Shown here: positions 43,886-52,863 of the stretch, piece by piece
How positions within the stretch are numbered: the stretch's first letter is position 1
Layout: each line of letters begins with the position of its first letter
Assembly (NCBI GenBank): GCA_026702745.1
Contig: JAPPBT010000072.1
Coordinates: 1-60,419, forward strand
DNA length: 60,419 bases
Direction of reading: 5' to 3'
DNA from: Gemmatimonadota bacterium
GTDB taxonomy: Bacteria > JAAXHH01
Notes under the pieces: generated by a model
Told to the model about the DNA's origin: nothing
The model's database searches: none
What the model saw: only the letters and a program-made list of their open reading frames with translations
Program-made: the position numbers and the translations under genes

Positions 43886-45586
43886 CTATACCTTGAACAA
43901 CTGGCCCATTCTTCTACCGAGTACTTTACCTGTGAAGAGCAAACTGCATGCCAGGAGGATCATGCCCAGCATGCCCATGGCGCTCGCCATGTAGGGTCCG
44001 TCGGTGATGCGCCCCATCAGGCTGTAGATGGCCTTGGTGATGGGATAGTACTGTTCCTTGATGGCCAGGATCAGGCTGTCGCTCACTTCGAGCATGGCGA
44101 AGGAGAAGGAGAGGATGGCGCCCGCCGCTATGTTGGCGAGCACGAGGGGCATGGTGACTTTCCAGAGCGTTCTGAAGGGGCCGGCGCCCAGGTTCATGGA
44201 AGCCTCTTCCAGGGTGACGCTCATCTGCTGGAATCCGGCGTAGGCCGCCCGGACCATGTAGGGAAGGCGGCGCACGGCATAGGCGATGATGAGCAGGGGC
44301 ACGGGAGAGACACGGACGTCCAGGAAGGTCCCCGAAAAACCGGAGATGTAACCGAAGGCGAGTACCAGGCCCGGCAGCGCCAGGGGCAACATGGCCACGG
44401 CGTCCAGCGCGTCCCGGAACGGGAAGCGCCGTCGGGTCAGCAGGTAGGCGATGGCGACGCCGAGGACGATATCGATGATGGTGCTCATCACGCTCAGCCA
44501 CAGGCTGTTCTGAATGGAAAGCAGGGTCAGGTCGTGGGCGAAGATCTGCCCGTAATAGGCGACGGTGTAGTCGGAGGGGAGCACGGTCATGAACCAGCGT
44601 TCGGTCACGGAGGTGAGGACCACGCTTAGGTGGGGGATCAGCGCGATGCCCGTGATGGAGAGGAGCATGCCCCAGATCAGTACGGTCTCAAAGGAGGTCG
44701 CGCGTTTAGAGGCCGACGCCACGTGGCCGCGAGCGACCATCTCGTAGTGGCGGCCTCCGAAGAACTTCTTGGAGAGGTAGAACAGGGCGAGCGTGACCAG
44801 GACGACGAAGACGACCAGGGCGTAGCCAAGAGGATTCGCGTGGACGTCGGTGGACATGTTGAAGATCTGGACCGCCACCACCTCGCGGAATTCGAAAATC
44901 AGGGGAGTGCCCAGGTCCGTAAAGGCCCATATGAAGACGATGATCGCGCCGGCGAAGTATCCCGGCAGCATGAGCGGGAATGTAACGGTGCGGAACAGGC
45001 GGAAGCCGCCCGCGCCCACGTTGCGGGCCGACTCCTCCAGGCTGGGGTCCACGTTGGCCAGCGCGGCGGCGATGTTCAGGTACATGATGGGGTACAGGTG
45101 CAGCGCCTCGAGGATCACGACGCCCCAGAATCCGCCGCCTCCGAACCAGTCGATGGGCGTGTCGATGAGGCCCGTTTCCAGGAGGAACAGGTTGATCGAA
45201 CCGAACCGGGCGAACATCTGCTTCATCCCGATGGCGCCCACGAATGGGGGCATGATCATGGGCACGAGGGCGAGGCCGCCCAGCAGGCCCTTCCCGATGA
45301 AATCGTACCGTACGAGAGCGACGGCCATGGGCAGGGCGATGATCGTCGTTAGGGCGGTCGTGACGATGCCCAGCTCGAAACTGTTGATCAGCGCCCGCTG
45401 CTGCACGGGGCTCTGCAACATCAGCCCGAAGAACTCCACGGAAAACTGTTCGTCCGTGTAGAAGGCGTTCAACAGGACGTGCAGGATCGGGTAGAACAGG
45501 AAGAGGCCGAAGAAGAGGACGAGAATGCCCAGGATAGCGAGAACGCCGGGGGTCAGGTCCGAGAGATCGAATCGGCTACTGGGCAT
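43886..45586 (-). CDS. Iron-type ABC transporter permease, fused double domain (FbpB/SfuB type)
   Basis: A 566-residue inner-membrane protein with about 12 helices in two homologous halves. Each half carries the EAA loop contacting the ATPase: LEESARNVGAGGFRLFRTV in the first and LEEASMNLGAGPFRTLWKV in the second. This fused layout is usual for Fe3+ (FbpB/SfuB) and some phosphonate or thiamine importers. It is the last gene of the binding protein, ATPase, permease operon; the ATPase stop is 22 bases upstream of its start. The substrate is not proven by sequence: iron, polyamine, thiamine or an organic acid are possible. Confidence 0.9.
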   Translation of the reverse strand: MPSSRFDLSDLTPGVLAILGILVLFFGLFLFYPILHVLLNAFYTDEQFSVEFFGLMLQSPVQQRALINSFELGIVTTALTTIIALPMAVALVRYDFIGKGLLGGLALVPMIMPPFVGAIGMKQMFARFGSINLFLLETGLIDTPIDWFGGGGFWGVVILEALHLYPIMYLNIAAALANVDPSLEESARNVGAGGFRLFRTVTFPLMLPGYFAGAIIVFIWAFTDLGTPLIFEFREVVAVQIFNMSTDVHANPLGYALVVFVVLVTLALFYLSKKFFGGRHYEMVARGHVASASKRATSFETVLIWGMLLSITGIALIPHLSVVLTSVTERWFMTVLPSDYTVAYYGQIFAHDLTLLSIQNSLWLSVMSTIIDIVLGVAIAYLLTRRRFPFRDALDAVAMLPLALPGLVLAFGYISGFSGTFLDVRVSPVPLLIIAYAVRRLPYMVRAAYAGFQQMSVTLEEASMNLGAGPFRTLWKVTMPLVLANIAAGAILSFSFAMLEVSDSLILAIKEQYYPITKAIYSLMGRITDGPYMASAMGMLGMILLACSLLFTGKVLGRRMGQLFKV

Positions 45587-45608
45587 GAGGGCAGGCTCCG
45601 CGGTACCG

Positions 45609-46712
45609 CTATCCCGGTTTCCCGAGCACGACGACCTGCGACGCGTCGCACTTCAACCGGACCGGGGCGCCGGGCCCCGCGAGACGTCGGCCGGGGCGGT
45701 GGTCCACCAGCTTCATGGGCGTACCGTCGGCCAGCCGGACCGAATACTGCTCGTGGTCGCCGAGGTAGACGGTCTGCCGCACGACGCCGTCCATCACGTT
45801 CTCGTCCTCGCCGCCGGCGGGGTCCTCGCTGCCGCCGGCGTCCGGATCCGAAACGCGGATGGCCTCGGGCCGGACGGAGCATACCACTTCGTCACCCGGC
45901 GACAGGTCCTCGACGGGTGCGACCGTCGAATGGAGGACACCGACCGCGGTCTCGACGGCCAGAGGAAGCTCCGAACGCGTCAGCCGGCCGGCCACGAAAT
46001 TCGTTTCCCCAATGAAATCCGCCACGAACGCGTTCGCGGGCCGATCGTAGATCGAACGCGGCTCCCCGGTCTGGACCACGGCTCCCATGTCCATCACGGC
46101 CACGCGGTCCGCCATGGACAGGGCTTCCTTCTGGTCGTGGGTCACGTAGATCATCGTCGTGCCGGTCTCGTCGTGGATCCGCCGGATCTCATCGCGCATT
46201 TCCAGGCGGAGCCGGGCGTCCAGGTTGGACAGCGGCTCGTCGAGCAGCACCACATCGGGCCGGATCACGAGGGCGCGGGCGAGGGCCACGCGCTGCTGCT
46301 GACCGCCGGACAACTGGTTCGGCGATCGCTCCCCGTAGGGATCCATCCGCACCATCTTCAGCGCTTCCGAGACGCGGTCGTTCTGTTCCGATGACGGGAT
46401 CTTGCGCAGGACGAGTCCGTAGGCCACGTTCTCCCACACGGACATGTGCGGCCAGAGCGCGTAGTTCTGGAACACCATGCCCGTGTTCCGCCGGTGGGGC
46501 GGCGTCCTCGTCACGTCGTGATCGTCGAACAGGATGCTACCCGCGTCGGGCGCGTAGAACCCGGCGATCAATCGAAGGAGCGTCGTCTTTCCGCAGCCGG
46601 AAGGTCCCAGGAGAAAGAACAGTTCACCCCCGGCGATCTCCACCGATACGTCGTCGACCGCCGTCACGTCACCGAATTTCCTGGTCACTCCCCGCAGGGT
46701 CAGACTGACCAT
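45609..46712 (-). CDS. ABC transporter ATP-binding protein (FbpC/PotA type)
   Basis: A 367-residue ATPase with a C-terminal TOBE regulatory domain. Walker A is LLGPSGCGKTTLLRL, the Q loop MVFQNYALWPHM, the signature LSGGQQQRVALARAL and Walker B VVLLDEPLSNLD. The TOBE part is about residues 240-365 (VVCSVRPEAIRVS). It energises the permease encoded downstream. I chose the ATG at 46712 because GGGGAG lies eight bases upstream; the frame continues ten codons further without support. Confidence 0.92.
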   Translation of the reverse strand: MVSLTLRGVTRKFGDVTAVDDVSVEIAGGELFFLLGPSGCGKTTLLRLIAGFYAPDAGSILFDDHDVTRTPPHRRNTGMVFQNYALWPHMSVWENVAYGLVLRKIPSSEQNDRVSEALKMVRMDPYGERSPNQLSGGQQQRVALARALVIRPDVVLLDEPLSNLDARLRLEMRDEIRRIHDETGTTMIYVTHDQKEALSMADRVAVMDMGAVVQTGEPRSIYDRPANAFVADFIGETNFVAGRLTRSELPLAVETAVGVLHSTVAPVEDLSPGDEVVCSVRPEAIRVSDPDAGGSEDPAGGEDENVMDGVVRQTVYLGDHEQYSVRLADGTPMKLVDHRPGRRLAGPGAPVRLKCDASQVVVLGKPG

Positions 46713-46762
46713 GCTTCGGTCTCCCCGGATATACAAAACCACTCAGGATATGAAAGAACACG

Positions 46763-46781
46763 CAGCCGTCCGCGCCGGCTG
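46763..46781 (-). terminator. Weak hairpin between binding-protein and ATPase genes
   Basis: A 6-bp stem (CAGCCG at 46763-46768 with CGGCTG at 46776-46781) and 7-base loop is followed on the minus strand by CGTGTTCTTTC. Such hairpins often lower expression of genes downstream of binding-protein genes. The T run is poor. Confidence 0.35.
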
Positions 46782-46812
46782 TAACGCGCCGTTCGAAGGC
46801 TGAACCGGGACC

Positions 46813-48246
46813 TCATCCGCTTCTCCGCTTCAACCGCCAGAGGTATAGCACCATCCCCGCCAGTACCAGGCCGCTGCCGGAGAAAAGCAGGTACCGGGCG
46901 CCCGCCCAGCCGGAGGAACTCGATCCGTATTTCTCGGCCGCCAGCCGGCTCCACGAGAGCAGCGTCCGGTTCCGAAAGGACTGGTCCCTCCAGCGGTCGC
47001 CCAGGGCCAGGGATTCCTCCTCCGTGACGGGCACGGCGCCCAGTGACGGCAGGAGACGCTCCACGTCTCCCCTTTCGATAGCGCGCCGCCAGGTACGTTG
47101 CAGGGCCGCGTGGGCGTCGATGACGAATACGCCGATCATGTCGTCGACGATATGACGCCGCGCGGCGCCTTTCACGGCATCGTACACGAAGGACGATTTC
47201 CAGGCAAAGGGATTGAACGTAACCGAGGTGTGCGCCGGATCAATGCGCTGGTAGAGGCGGGGCAGTACCGTGAACCGGTTCAGCTGGAACTGCTCCGGTC
47301 CGCCCGGCGTACCCGGATTCTGCATCCACAGGCGCTGGCCGGCCTCGGAGAGGACATAGCGAAGGAAGGACTGCGCCACGGCCATGTTGGGCGCGCCTTT
47401 CAGAATGGATATGCCGTCCGGGTTCAGGATCGTGAGATTGTCCGGCATGGTATATCCGATCATATCGGGTCCCACGGCGTTGATCTGTGCCCAGGCGTAG
47501 AAATCGATGGCCATCCCGTAGGCCACTTCGCCGGAGGTCACGTCTTTGGGCACCTGGCTTCCCGAATTCGCGAATCCCCGGGCGTTGGCGCCCAGGGCGG
47601 TGATGATCTGCCAGCCCCGTTCCCAGCCGTAGACCTGCAGCATGATCTCGAAAGGCACATGCGCGCTGCCGCTCTTCCTGGGATCGGCCGCGCCTACCCA
47701 CGAGTAGAGCCCGGGTTCGGCCAGGTCTTCCCAGGTCTCCGGCACGGGAAGTTCCACGAGCTGGGCTACCCGCTTGTTGTACATGATGCCGAACCCGGCC
47801 ATCGTCGCGCCGTACCACCGGTAGTCCGCGTCGTAAATAGGGTAGCCCCCCGCCTCGGCCGGCAGACCGTCCAACTGGTCATCGGGAAGGCGGTAGGGCG
47901 CCAGCAGGTCGAGGTGCGCCAGTTCCACGAAGGGATCGCTGCCCCCGCCGAACATCATGTCGATCCCGATGCCTTCCGGCTTGCCGGTGAACTCGGACTT
48001 TATGAACCGGATGATCTCCGCGGTCCCTCCCACGTCCATCCACTCGATCTCGACCCCGCGGCCGGTTTCTTCGCGGTAGAAAGCGTCGAAACCCCGGGTG
48101 AATTCGTAGCGGATGCCTTCCCAGTGCGGAGAGACGATGACCAGGCGGTCCTGCGCGGAAACGGAGGTTGGGACGGAGGCATGGAAGACGACGCCCGTGA
48201 AGAGGAGACCCCGTATGAGGGAACGGATGACTTGCCGACGGTTCAA
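46813..48246 (-). CDS. ABC transporter substrate-binding protein with C-terminal membrane anchor
   Basis: A 477-residue extracellular solute-binding protein of the FbpA/PotD-like class (signatures IVSPHWEGIRYEFTRGFDAF, FGGGSDPFVEL, SWVGAADPRKSGSAH). The N terminus has a signal sequence (SLIRGLLFTGVVFHASVP) with no lipobox. After the binding domain, which should end near residue 350, there is an extra 100 residues or so ending in a single helix and basic tail (LLFSGSGLVLAGMVLYLWRL then KRRSG). So it is probably held in the membrane from its C terminus. The TTG at 48246 has GAGG five bases upstream; longer frames run into the CorA-like gene. Confidence 0.85.
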   Translation of the reverse strand: MNRRQVIRSLIRGLLFTGVVFHASVPTSVSAQDRLVIVSPHWEGIRYEFTRGFDAFYREETGRGVEIEWMDVGGTAEIIRFIKSEFTGKPEGIGIDMMFGGGSDPFVELAHLDLLAPYRLPDDQLDGLPAEAGGYPIYDADYRWYGATMAGFGIMYNKRVAQLVELPVPETWEDLAEPGLYSWVGAADPRKSGSAHVPFEIMLQVYGWERGWQIITALGANARGFANSGSQVPKDVTSGEVAYGMAIDFYAWAQINAVGPDMIGYTMPDNLTILNPDGISILKGAPNMAVAQSFLRYVLSEAGQRLWMQNPGTPGGPEQFQLNRFTVLPRLYQRIDPAHTSVTFNPFAWKSSFVYDAVKGAARRHIVDDMIGVFVIDAHAALQRTWRRAIERGDVERLLPSLGAVPVTEEESLALGDRWRDQSFRNRTLLSWSRLAAEKYGSSSSGWAGARYLLFSGSGLVLAGMVLYLWRLKRRSG

Positions 48247-48271
48247 CGATACCTCGGGGAGTTTAGGACCG

Positions 48272-49204
48272 TTATCGCTTTTTCGCGGTGAGGACCAGCA
48301 CGATGGCAACCAGCAACGAGACTGCCAGGCCGATGCCCACGGCCGCCGGACCGGCCAAGTTGCTCAACAGGGGATCGTCGATCCCGAGCAGGACGGCCAG
48401 GACGAGCACGGGAAGCAGCAGGGCGACCAGGAAGGTCAGCCGCCGCGAGGAGGCGTCGATTCTCCTGAGGGCCTTCGTCTGGGCGGCCATCGCCGCGTCG
48501 TTCAGCATTTCCCAGGTACGCGTGAGCCCGTCGACCATGTTCCTGAACCGGTAATACGCGTCCTGCAGCTGGACGACCGCATCGGCCTGCAGGGAGAGTT
48601 TCTCGCCGGCGTAAAGCGAATGGACGATGTCGCATTGTGGTTTGACGAGATGAATCATGTCGTTCAGGCGGCGCTGCCTGTCGTAGACCCATCGGGCTTC
48701 CAGGTCCTGGTCCGGTGGGATCGATTCCACGGCAAGCTCGGCAACCAGCGGGTCCTGGCAATCGGCAATGGTCTGCATGATCAGGCCGACCGCCTGGTCC
48801 GTGGACCGCATCAGCTGGGCATCCCGCTGGATCCGGTCCTTGACTTCCTGCAAAAAAGCCAGCGGGGTGGCGTGCACGGTCACCAGGTAGCCGGGCGCCA
48901 GGAAGAACCCCAACTTGGCCGGCGGCGCGTCCGGACCCTCCTGCACGTGCAGAACGATGAACAGATGTCCCGGAAACACCGCCGAATAGGGCCGGGTGGA
49001 AACCTCCCGGCAAGCTTTCACCGACAGGGGATGGACGCCGAACTCCTTGAAATCGCTCAGAAACGCCGCGTCTTCGTCCGTGATCTGCTCGATGTCCAAC
49101 CAGAACAGGCCATTGGAGCCGTCGAGGGTCTCCTGGAGATGGGAGAGGGACACGTCATCGTAGCGGATGACGTTGTTCTGTTCCACGATCAGCAAATCCC
49201 GCAT
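48272..49204 (-). CDS. CorA-like cation transporter lacking the GMN signature
   Basis: A 310-residue protein with the CorA layout: an N-terminal alpha/beta domain, a long helical stalk (VKPQCDIVHSLYAGEKLSLQ and RFRNMVDGLTRTWEMLND) and two C-terminal helices. The first helix (LTFLVALLLPVLVLAVLLG) should be followed by the invariant YGMN loop but reads LLGIDDPLLSN instead. GMN binds hydrated Mg2+, so magnesium selectivity is doubtful; transport of another ion, or no transport, is possible. It lies between an APC permease (7-base gap) and the ABC binding-protein gene (25-base gap), all on the minus strand, so it may be in one operon with them. Confidence 0.85.
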   Translation of the reverse strand: MRDLLIVEQNNVIRYDDVSLSHLQETLDGSNGLFWLDIEQITDEDAAFLSDFKEFGVHPLSVKACREVSTRPYSAVFPGHLFIVLHVQEGPDAPPAKLGFFLAPGYLVTVHATPLAFLQEVKDRIQRDAQLMRSTDQAVGLIMQTIADCQDPLVAELAVESIPPDQDLEARWVYDRQRRLNDMIHLVKPQCDIVHSLYAGEKLSLQADAVVQLQDAYYRFRNMVDGLTRTWEMLNDAAMAAQTKALRRIDASSRRLTFLVALLLPVLVLAVLLGIDDPLLSNLAGPAAVGIGLAVSLLVAIVLVLTAKKR

Positions 49205-49211
49205 GAATCCC

Positions 49212-50636
49212 TCAGCTTCCTTTGTTTTTCTTTTCCCAGTAGAAGTAGAAGGGAAAGCCGGCGGCGACGATGGCCAGGCCGATGAGCGTATTGTAGATGA
49301 ACGCCACGTTGGTCAGCAGAGACACCAGGTAACCGGATATGACGGCGAGGAAAAGCAGGGGCGTAACCGGATAGCCCCAGGTCCTGTACGGTCTGTGCGC
49401 GTCGGGCCGGCTGTAGCGCAGCACGATGACCGCGGCGATGGCGAGGATGGAAAAGGCGTATGAAGTGAAGGAACCGTAGGAGATGATATCCTCGAATCTC
49501 GGCGTCAGCGCGAAGAGGGCGGCCAGAACACCCTGGGCGAGAATGGACGCCGCCGGCGTGCGGAACCTCGGGTGCGCGCGGCTGAGCCCCTTGAAGAAAA
49601 GACCGTCCCTGCTTTGGGCGAAAAACAGGCGGGGCGCCACCAGCATGTGCACATTGACCCCTCCGAAGGTGGAACACATCACGCCGATCGAGATGAAGAG
49701 AGCGCCCCCGTCGCCCAGCAGTACCTTCATCACGTCCGCGGCGATCCACTGCGAGGTCTGGACCTGCTCGAAGGGCAGGACCAGCATGTACACGAAGTTC
49801 GCCGCCAGGTAAATTGCAATCACGAAGAGTATGCCGACGATGATCGACAGCGGGAGATTGCGGCGCGGGTCGCGCATCTCCCCGGCGACGTAACTGGAAA
49901 AGGTCCATCCTTCGTACGAGAACAGGCCGGTCACCATGGCCGCGCCGAAAGCGCCCAGTGCGAATCCGCCCACGGCCGTCACGCCTCCGCCGAACAACGG
50001 CGAGAAATGCTCCATCGATCCCTTCTCGGCCATGAACAGGCCCAGCAGGATGAGTCCGCCAAGTGCGGCCACCTTGATGAAGGTAAACAGGTTGGTGACC
50101 CTGCCGCTCCATCGGACGCCGACCACGTTGATCATCATCAGGACCAACACGCACGTCGAGGCGATCACCGCCTGGGCGCCGTCGCTCAGGACGATGCCCT
50201 GGCCGCCCGCGTCGGCGGTGATGATGTTGACCACGCTGGCGAGGTAATTGGCGAATACGTTGGCGACGGCGGCGATGGAAACCGGCCACACGAGCCAGAA
50301 GGCGGACCAGCCGTAGATGAAGGTGACCCAGCGCCTGCGGTAGGCTTCGCGGACGTAGACGTACTGGCCGCCTGTCCGGGGAAGCATTGCGCCGAGTTCG
50401 GCGATGCAGAGCCCGCCGCAGAGCGCGAGGAGACCGCAGACCAGCCAGACGAGCAGGCTCATGCCCGGCGAGCCCACGTTGGAGGCGATGGCGCTCGGCG
50501 CCTGGAAGATGCCGGAACCGATCACGCCGCCCACGATGATGGTGGTGGCCTCAAGGGGACCGAGCCCCCGAACGAGACCTTCGTCTTCGGTATCGGCTAC
50601 CGGACCAGCGGCGGCATTCGAATCGGTTTCAGCCAA
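49212..50636 (-). CDS. APC family amino acid permease (LAT/YjeM-like)
   Basis: A 474-residue, 12-helix secondary transporter. The first helix carries the APC substrate loop GVIGSGIFQAPS, and the later conserved segments are LGAMLPRTGGQYVYVREA and NFVYMLVLPFEQV. This resembles the LAT/SteT subgroup of amino acid exchangers. The specific amino acid cannot be read. It starts about 160 bases from the CAU-tRNA gene, on the opposite strand, and probably leads the run of minus-strand genes through 43886. Confidence 0.9.
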   Translation of the reverse strand: MAETDSNAAAGPVADTEDEGLVRGLGPLEATTIIVGGVIGSGIFQAPSAIASNVGSPGMSLLVWLVCGLLALCGGLCIAELGAMLPRTGGQYVYVREAYRRRWVTFIYGWSAFWLVWPVSIAAVANVFANYLASVVNIITADAGGQGIVLSDGAQAVIASTCVLVLMMINVVGVRWSGRVTNLFTFIKVAALGGLILLGLFMAEKGSMEHFSPLFGGGVTAVGGFALGAFGAAMVTGLFSYEGWTFSSYVAGEMRDPRRNLPLSIIVGILFVIAIYLAANFVYMLVLPFEQVQTSQWIAADVMKVLLGDGGALFISIGVMCSTFGGVNVHMLVAPRLFFAQSRDGLFFKGLSRAHPRFRTPAASILAQGVLAALFALTPRFEDIISYGSFTSYAFSILAIAAVIVLRYSRPDAHRPYRTWGYPVTPLLFLAVISGYLVSLLTNVAFIYNTLIGLAIVAAGFPFYFYWEKKNKGS

Positions 50637-50749
50637 TCCTCACCTCGACGGAAATGCTTGTGAAATCTAGCATAAACATGTGTAATGCATCCCTATTCAC
50701 AGGTCAATAACAATCACATTGAAGCCGGCTGTGGGGACCGGTAATTGCC

Positions 50750-50778
50750 TTGACACCCTACCCCTCCGGGTCTATATT
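50750..50778 (+). promoter_or_regulatory. CAU-tRNA promoter
   Basis: TTGACA at 50750-50755, a 17-base spacer and TATATT at 50773-50778, ending 16 bases before the tRNA. The layout matches that of tRNA-Pro. Confidence 0.82.
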
Positions 50779-50794
50779 GGGATGTTCGATTCGA

Positions 50795-50868
50795 GGCGGC
50801 GTAGCTCAGTTGGTCAGAGCATCGGAATCATAATCCGAGTGTCCGGGGTTCGAATCCCTGCGCCGCTA
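50795..50868 (+). tRNA. tRNA with CAT anticodon (probably elongator tRNA-Met)
   Basis: A cloverleaf of 74 bases. The acceptor GGCGGCG pairs with CGCCGCT, giving a G-U at 1-72, and the discriminator is A. The anticodon stem TCGGA/TCCGA encloses ATCATAA with CAT in the middle; the T arm is CGGGG/CCCTG around TTCGAAT. The anticodon stem lacks the three G-C pairs of initiator tRNA. Acceptor bases G4 and G5 fit elongator tRNA-Met better than tRNA-Ile2, which usually has C there, but Ile2, a lysidine substrate, is not excluded because tilS lies next door. CCA is not encoded. Confidence 0.92.
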
Positions 50869-50874
50869 TGTTCC

Positions 50875-50908
50875 ATGGCCTTTCTGCACTCGGAAGGCCA
50901 TTTTCATT
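50875..50908 (+). terminator. Rho-independent terminator after the CAU tRNA
   Basis: A 10-bp stem (ATGGCCTTTC at 50875-50884 with 50892-50901, one G-U) encloses a 7-base loop and is followed by TTTTCATT. It ends the tRNA transcript 6 bases after the mature 3' end and lies just upstream of tilS. Confidence 0.82.
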
Positions 50909-50953
50909 ATGTCTCCCCCCGCTGATCCCCATGCGCGCAACGCGCGATTCCTC

Positions 50954-52348
50954 ATGCCCGATACATTTGAACATAAGATCGAGACCAGGATCCGGCGCCA
51001 CGGGATGATCAGGGCGGGCGACCGGGTGATCGCCGCGGTCTCCGGCGGCGCGGACTCGGTGGTCCTCCTGCACGCCCTGCACGGCCTCCGGGACAAGTTG
51101 GACATGGAACTGGGGGCGGCGCATCTCGACCACGGCCTCCGCGGCGGGGAAGGGCGGGAAGACGCCGCCTTCGTCAAGGACTACGCGGCGTCACTGGGCC
51201 TGCCCTGCGTCGCGGAACGGGCGGACGTCGCCGCCTACTGCCGGGAGAACGGCTGTTCCGTCGAGCAGGGCGCGCGCGAGGTACGGTACGGATTCCTGAA
51301 AAGGGTGCTGCTGGACCAGGATGCCGATTCCGTGGCAACCGGCCATACAGCGGATGATCAGGCCGAGACGGTGTTGATGCGGCTCCTGCGCGGCAGCGGC
51401 AGTTCGGGCCTGTCGGCTATCCGCCCGGTCAGGGACGGGTGGATCATCCGGCCGCTGCTGGACGTCACCGCCGGAGAGATCGCCGAATATGTACAGAAGC
51501 ACGGCTTGTCCTACCGGACCGACCGCACCAACGAGGACCAGGACGTGCTCCGCAACCGGATCCGACACCACCTCGTACCCCTGCTGCAAAGGGAGTACAA
51601 TCCCCATATCGTACAGGGGCTGTCGCGCCTCGCGGACGTGACGCGCGGCGAGGCGGAGTACCTGGATGCAAAGGCGACGACATTTCTCGCCAATCATGCC
51701 CGGCGCGAGGACGGGAATGTCCTACGGCTGGACCTCGATGCCTGGACGAACGCGGCGCCTGCCCTGCAGCGGGTCCTGGTCCGGCGCCTGGTCCGGACCC
51801 TGGGTGGCAACGAGGAGCGGCTGCGTTTCGACCAGGTGGAAGATACCCGTGCATGGATCGGACGGGGCCCGGTCGGGCAAATCCAGGAACTGCCCTGCGG
51901 GGTCCGCATGGAATGCCGCACGTCCGAACTGGTTATGTGTCGAGGCCTGTTAGCGCCTTTCCGACTGAATCTGGAGGTTCCCGGGAAGGTGGAGTTACCG
52001 GACACGAACCTGTCGATCCATGTCGCGGAGGGGTCCGCGCAAACCGCGCCCGACGCCACGGCGCACCGGGCCGTTTTCGATGCGGCGGCCGTGCGCCGGC
52101 CGTGGACCGTGCGTTCCCGCGAACAGGGCGACCGCATGTCGCCATTCGGCCTGGCTGGACACAAGTCCCTGAAGAAGCTGTTCAACGAATGGGACGTGCC
52201 CCGGCTGTTGCGCGACCGCGTGCCGGTCGTCACGGACGGAACGCAGATCCTGTGGGTGGCGGGCTACCGGCAGAGCAACGAGGGGCTGGTCACCGGGAAG
52301 ACGCGCCGCGTGATGGTCGCCGAGCTTAAGGTGAAAAACCCGAAGTGA
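50954..52348 (+). CDS. tilS: tRNA(Ile)-lysidine synthase
   Basis: Attaches lysine to C34 of tRNA-Ile with CAU anticodon so that it reads AUA instead of AUG. The PP-loop motif SGGADS is at residues 30-35, LDHGLRG follows, and the family segment ATGHTADDQAETVLMRLLRG is complete. The C-terminal TilS domain includes PPWERDRIPLV-like DVPRLLRDRVPVVTDG. Length 464 residues is typical. The ATG at 50954 lacks a good ribosome-binding site; an ATG at 50909 lies inside the terminator tail and seems less likely. Its stop overlaps the hpt start. The tilS-hpt-ftsH order is conserved in many bacteria. Confidence 0.93.
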   Translation: MPDTFEHKIETRIRRHGMIRAGDRVIAAVSGGADSVVLLHALHGLRDKLDMELGAAHLDHGLRGGEGREDAAFVKDYAASLGLPCVAERADVAAYCRENGCSVEQGAREVRYGFLKRVLLDQDADSVATGHTADDQAETVLMRLLRGSGSSGLSAIRPVRDGWIIRPLLDVTAGEIAEYVQKHGLSYRTDRTNEDQDVLRNRIRHHLVPLLQREYNPHIVQGLSRLADVTRGEAEYLDAKATTFLANHARREDGNVLRLDLDAWTNAAPALQRVLVRRLVRTLGGNEERLRFDQVEDTRAWIGRGPVGQIQELPCGVRMECRTSELVMCRGLLAPFRLNLEVPGKVELPDTNLSIHVAEGSAQTAPDATAHRAVFDAAAVRRPWTVRSREQGDRMSPFGLAGHKSLKKLFNEWDVPRLLRDRVPVVTDGTQILWVAGYRQSNEGLVTGKTRRVMVAELKVKNPK

Positions 52349-52863
52349 TGAGAATCCTGCTCACCGAAGAACAGATCGCGGAGAAGGTGAAAAGCCTCGG
52401 GGCACGCCTTTCCGCGGACTACCGGGAGAAGAACCCGGTACTCATCGGATGTCTCAAGGGGGGCGTGGTCTTCCTTGCCGACCTTATGCGGGAAATCACG
52501 ATACCTCTCACCATCGACTTCGTACGCGCTTCAACCTATGGGACGGGGCAGGTTTCCGCCGGCGTCGTAAAGGCCGATATCTTCGATGTGAACATCCGCG
52601 GACGGCACGCCGTAATCGTGGAGGACATCGTTGACACGGGGCTGACGCTGGGCTATCTTACGGAAGTGTTGACGAAGCAGGAACCGTTGTCCCTGAAGGT
52701 ATGCGCCTTGCTGGTCAAACCGGGGGCGGAACGCGCGCCCGTTTCGATCGATTATCGGGGTTTCGACATACCGGGCGATTTCGTCGTAGGGTACGGCCTC
52801 GACTGGGGCGAGCGGTACCGGGACCTGCCGTACGTCGCCGTGGTCGATGAACAGGATGCCTGA
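52348..52863 (+). CDS. hpt: Hypoxanthine phosphoribosyltransferase
   Basis: Purine salvage enzyme joining hypoxanthine (or guanine) to PRPP. The 171 residues are standard. The PRPP loop VIVEDIVDTGLTL is near residues 89-101, the substrate segment is DFVVGYGLDWGERYRDLPYV, and GCLKGGVVFLADL is the N-terminal cis-peptide loop. The ATG at 52348 overlaps the tilS stop (TGATG); a GTG one codon earlier is possible. A long hairpin follows before ftsH. Confidence 0.95.
   Translation: MRILLTEEQIAEKVKSLGARLSADYREKNPVLIGCLKGGVVFLADLMREITIPLTIDFVRASTYGTGQVSAGVVKADIFDVNIRGRHAVIVEDIVDTGLTLGYLTEVLTKQEPLSLKVCALLVKPGAERAPVSIDYRGFDIPGDFVVGYGLDWGERYRDLPYVAVVDEQDA

Noticed and set aside
50795-50868. Initiator tRNA-fMet
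   Set aside because: It lacks the C1-A72 mismatch and the three consecutive G-C pairs in the anticodon stem that mark initiator tRNA.
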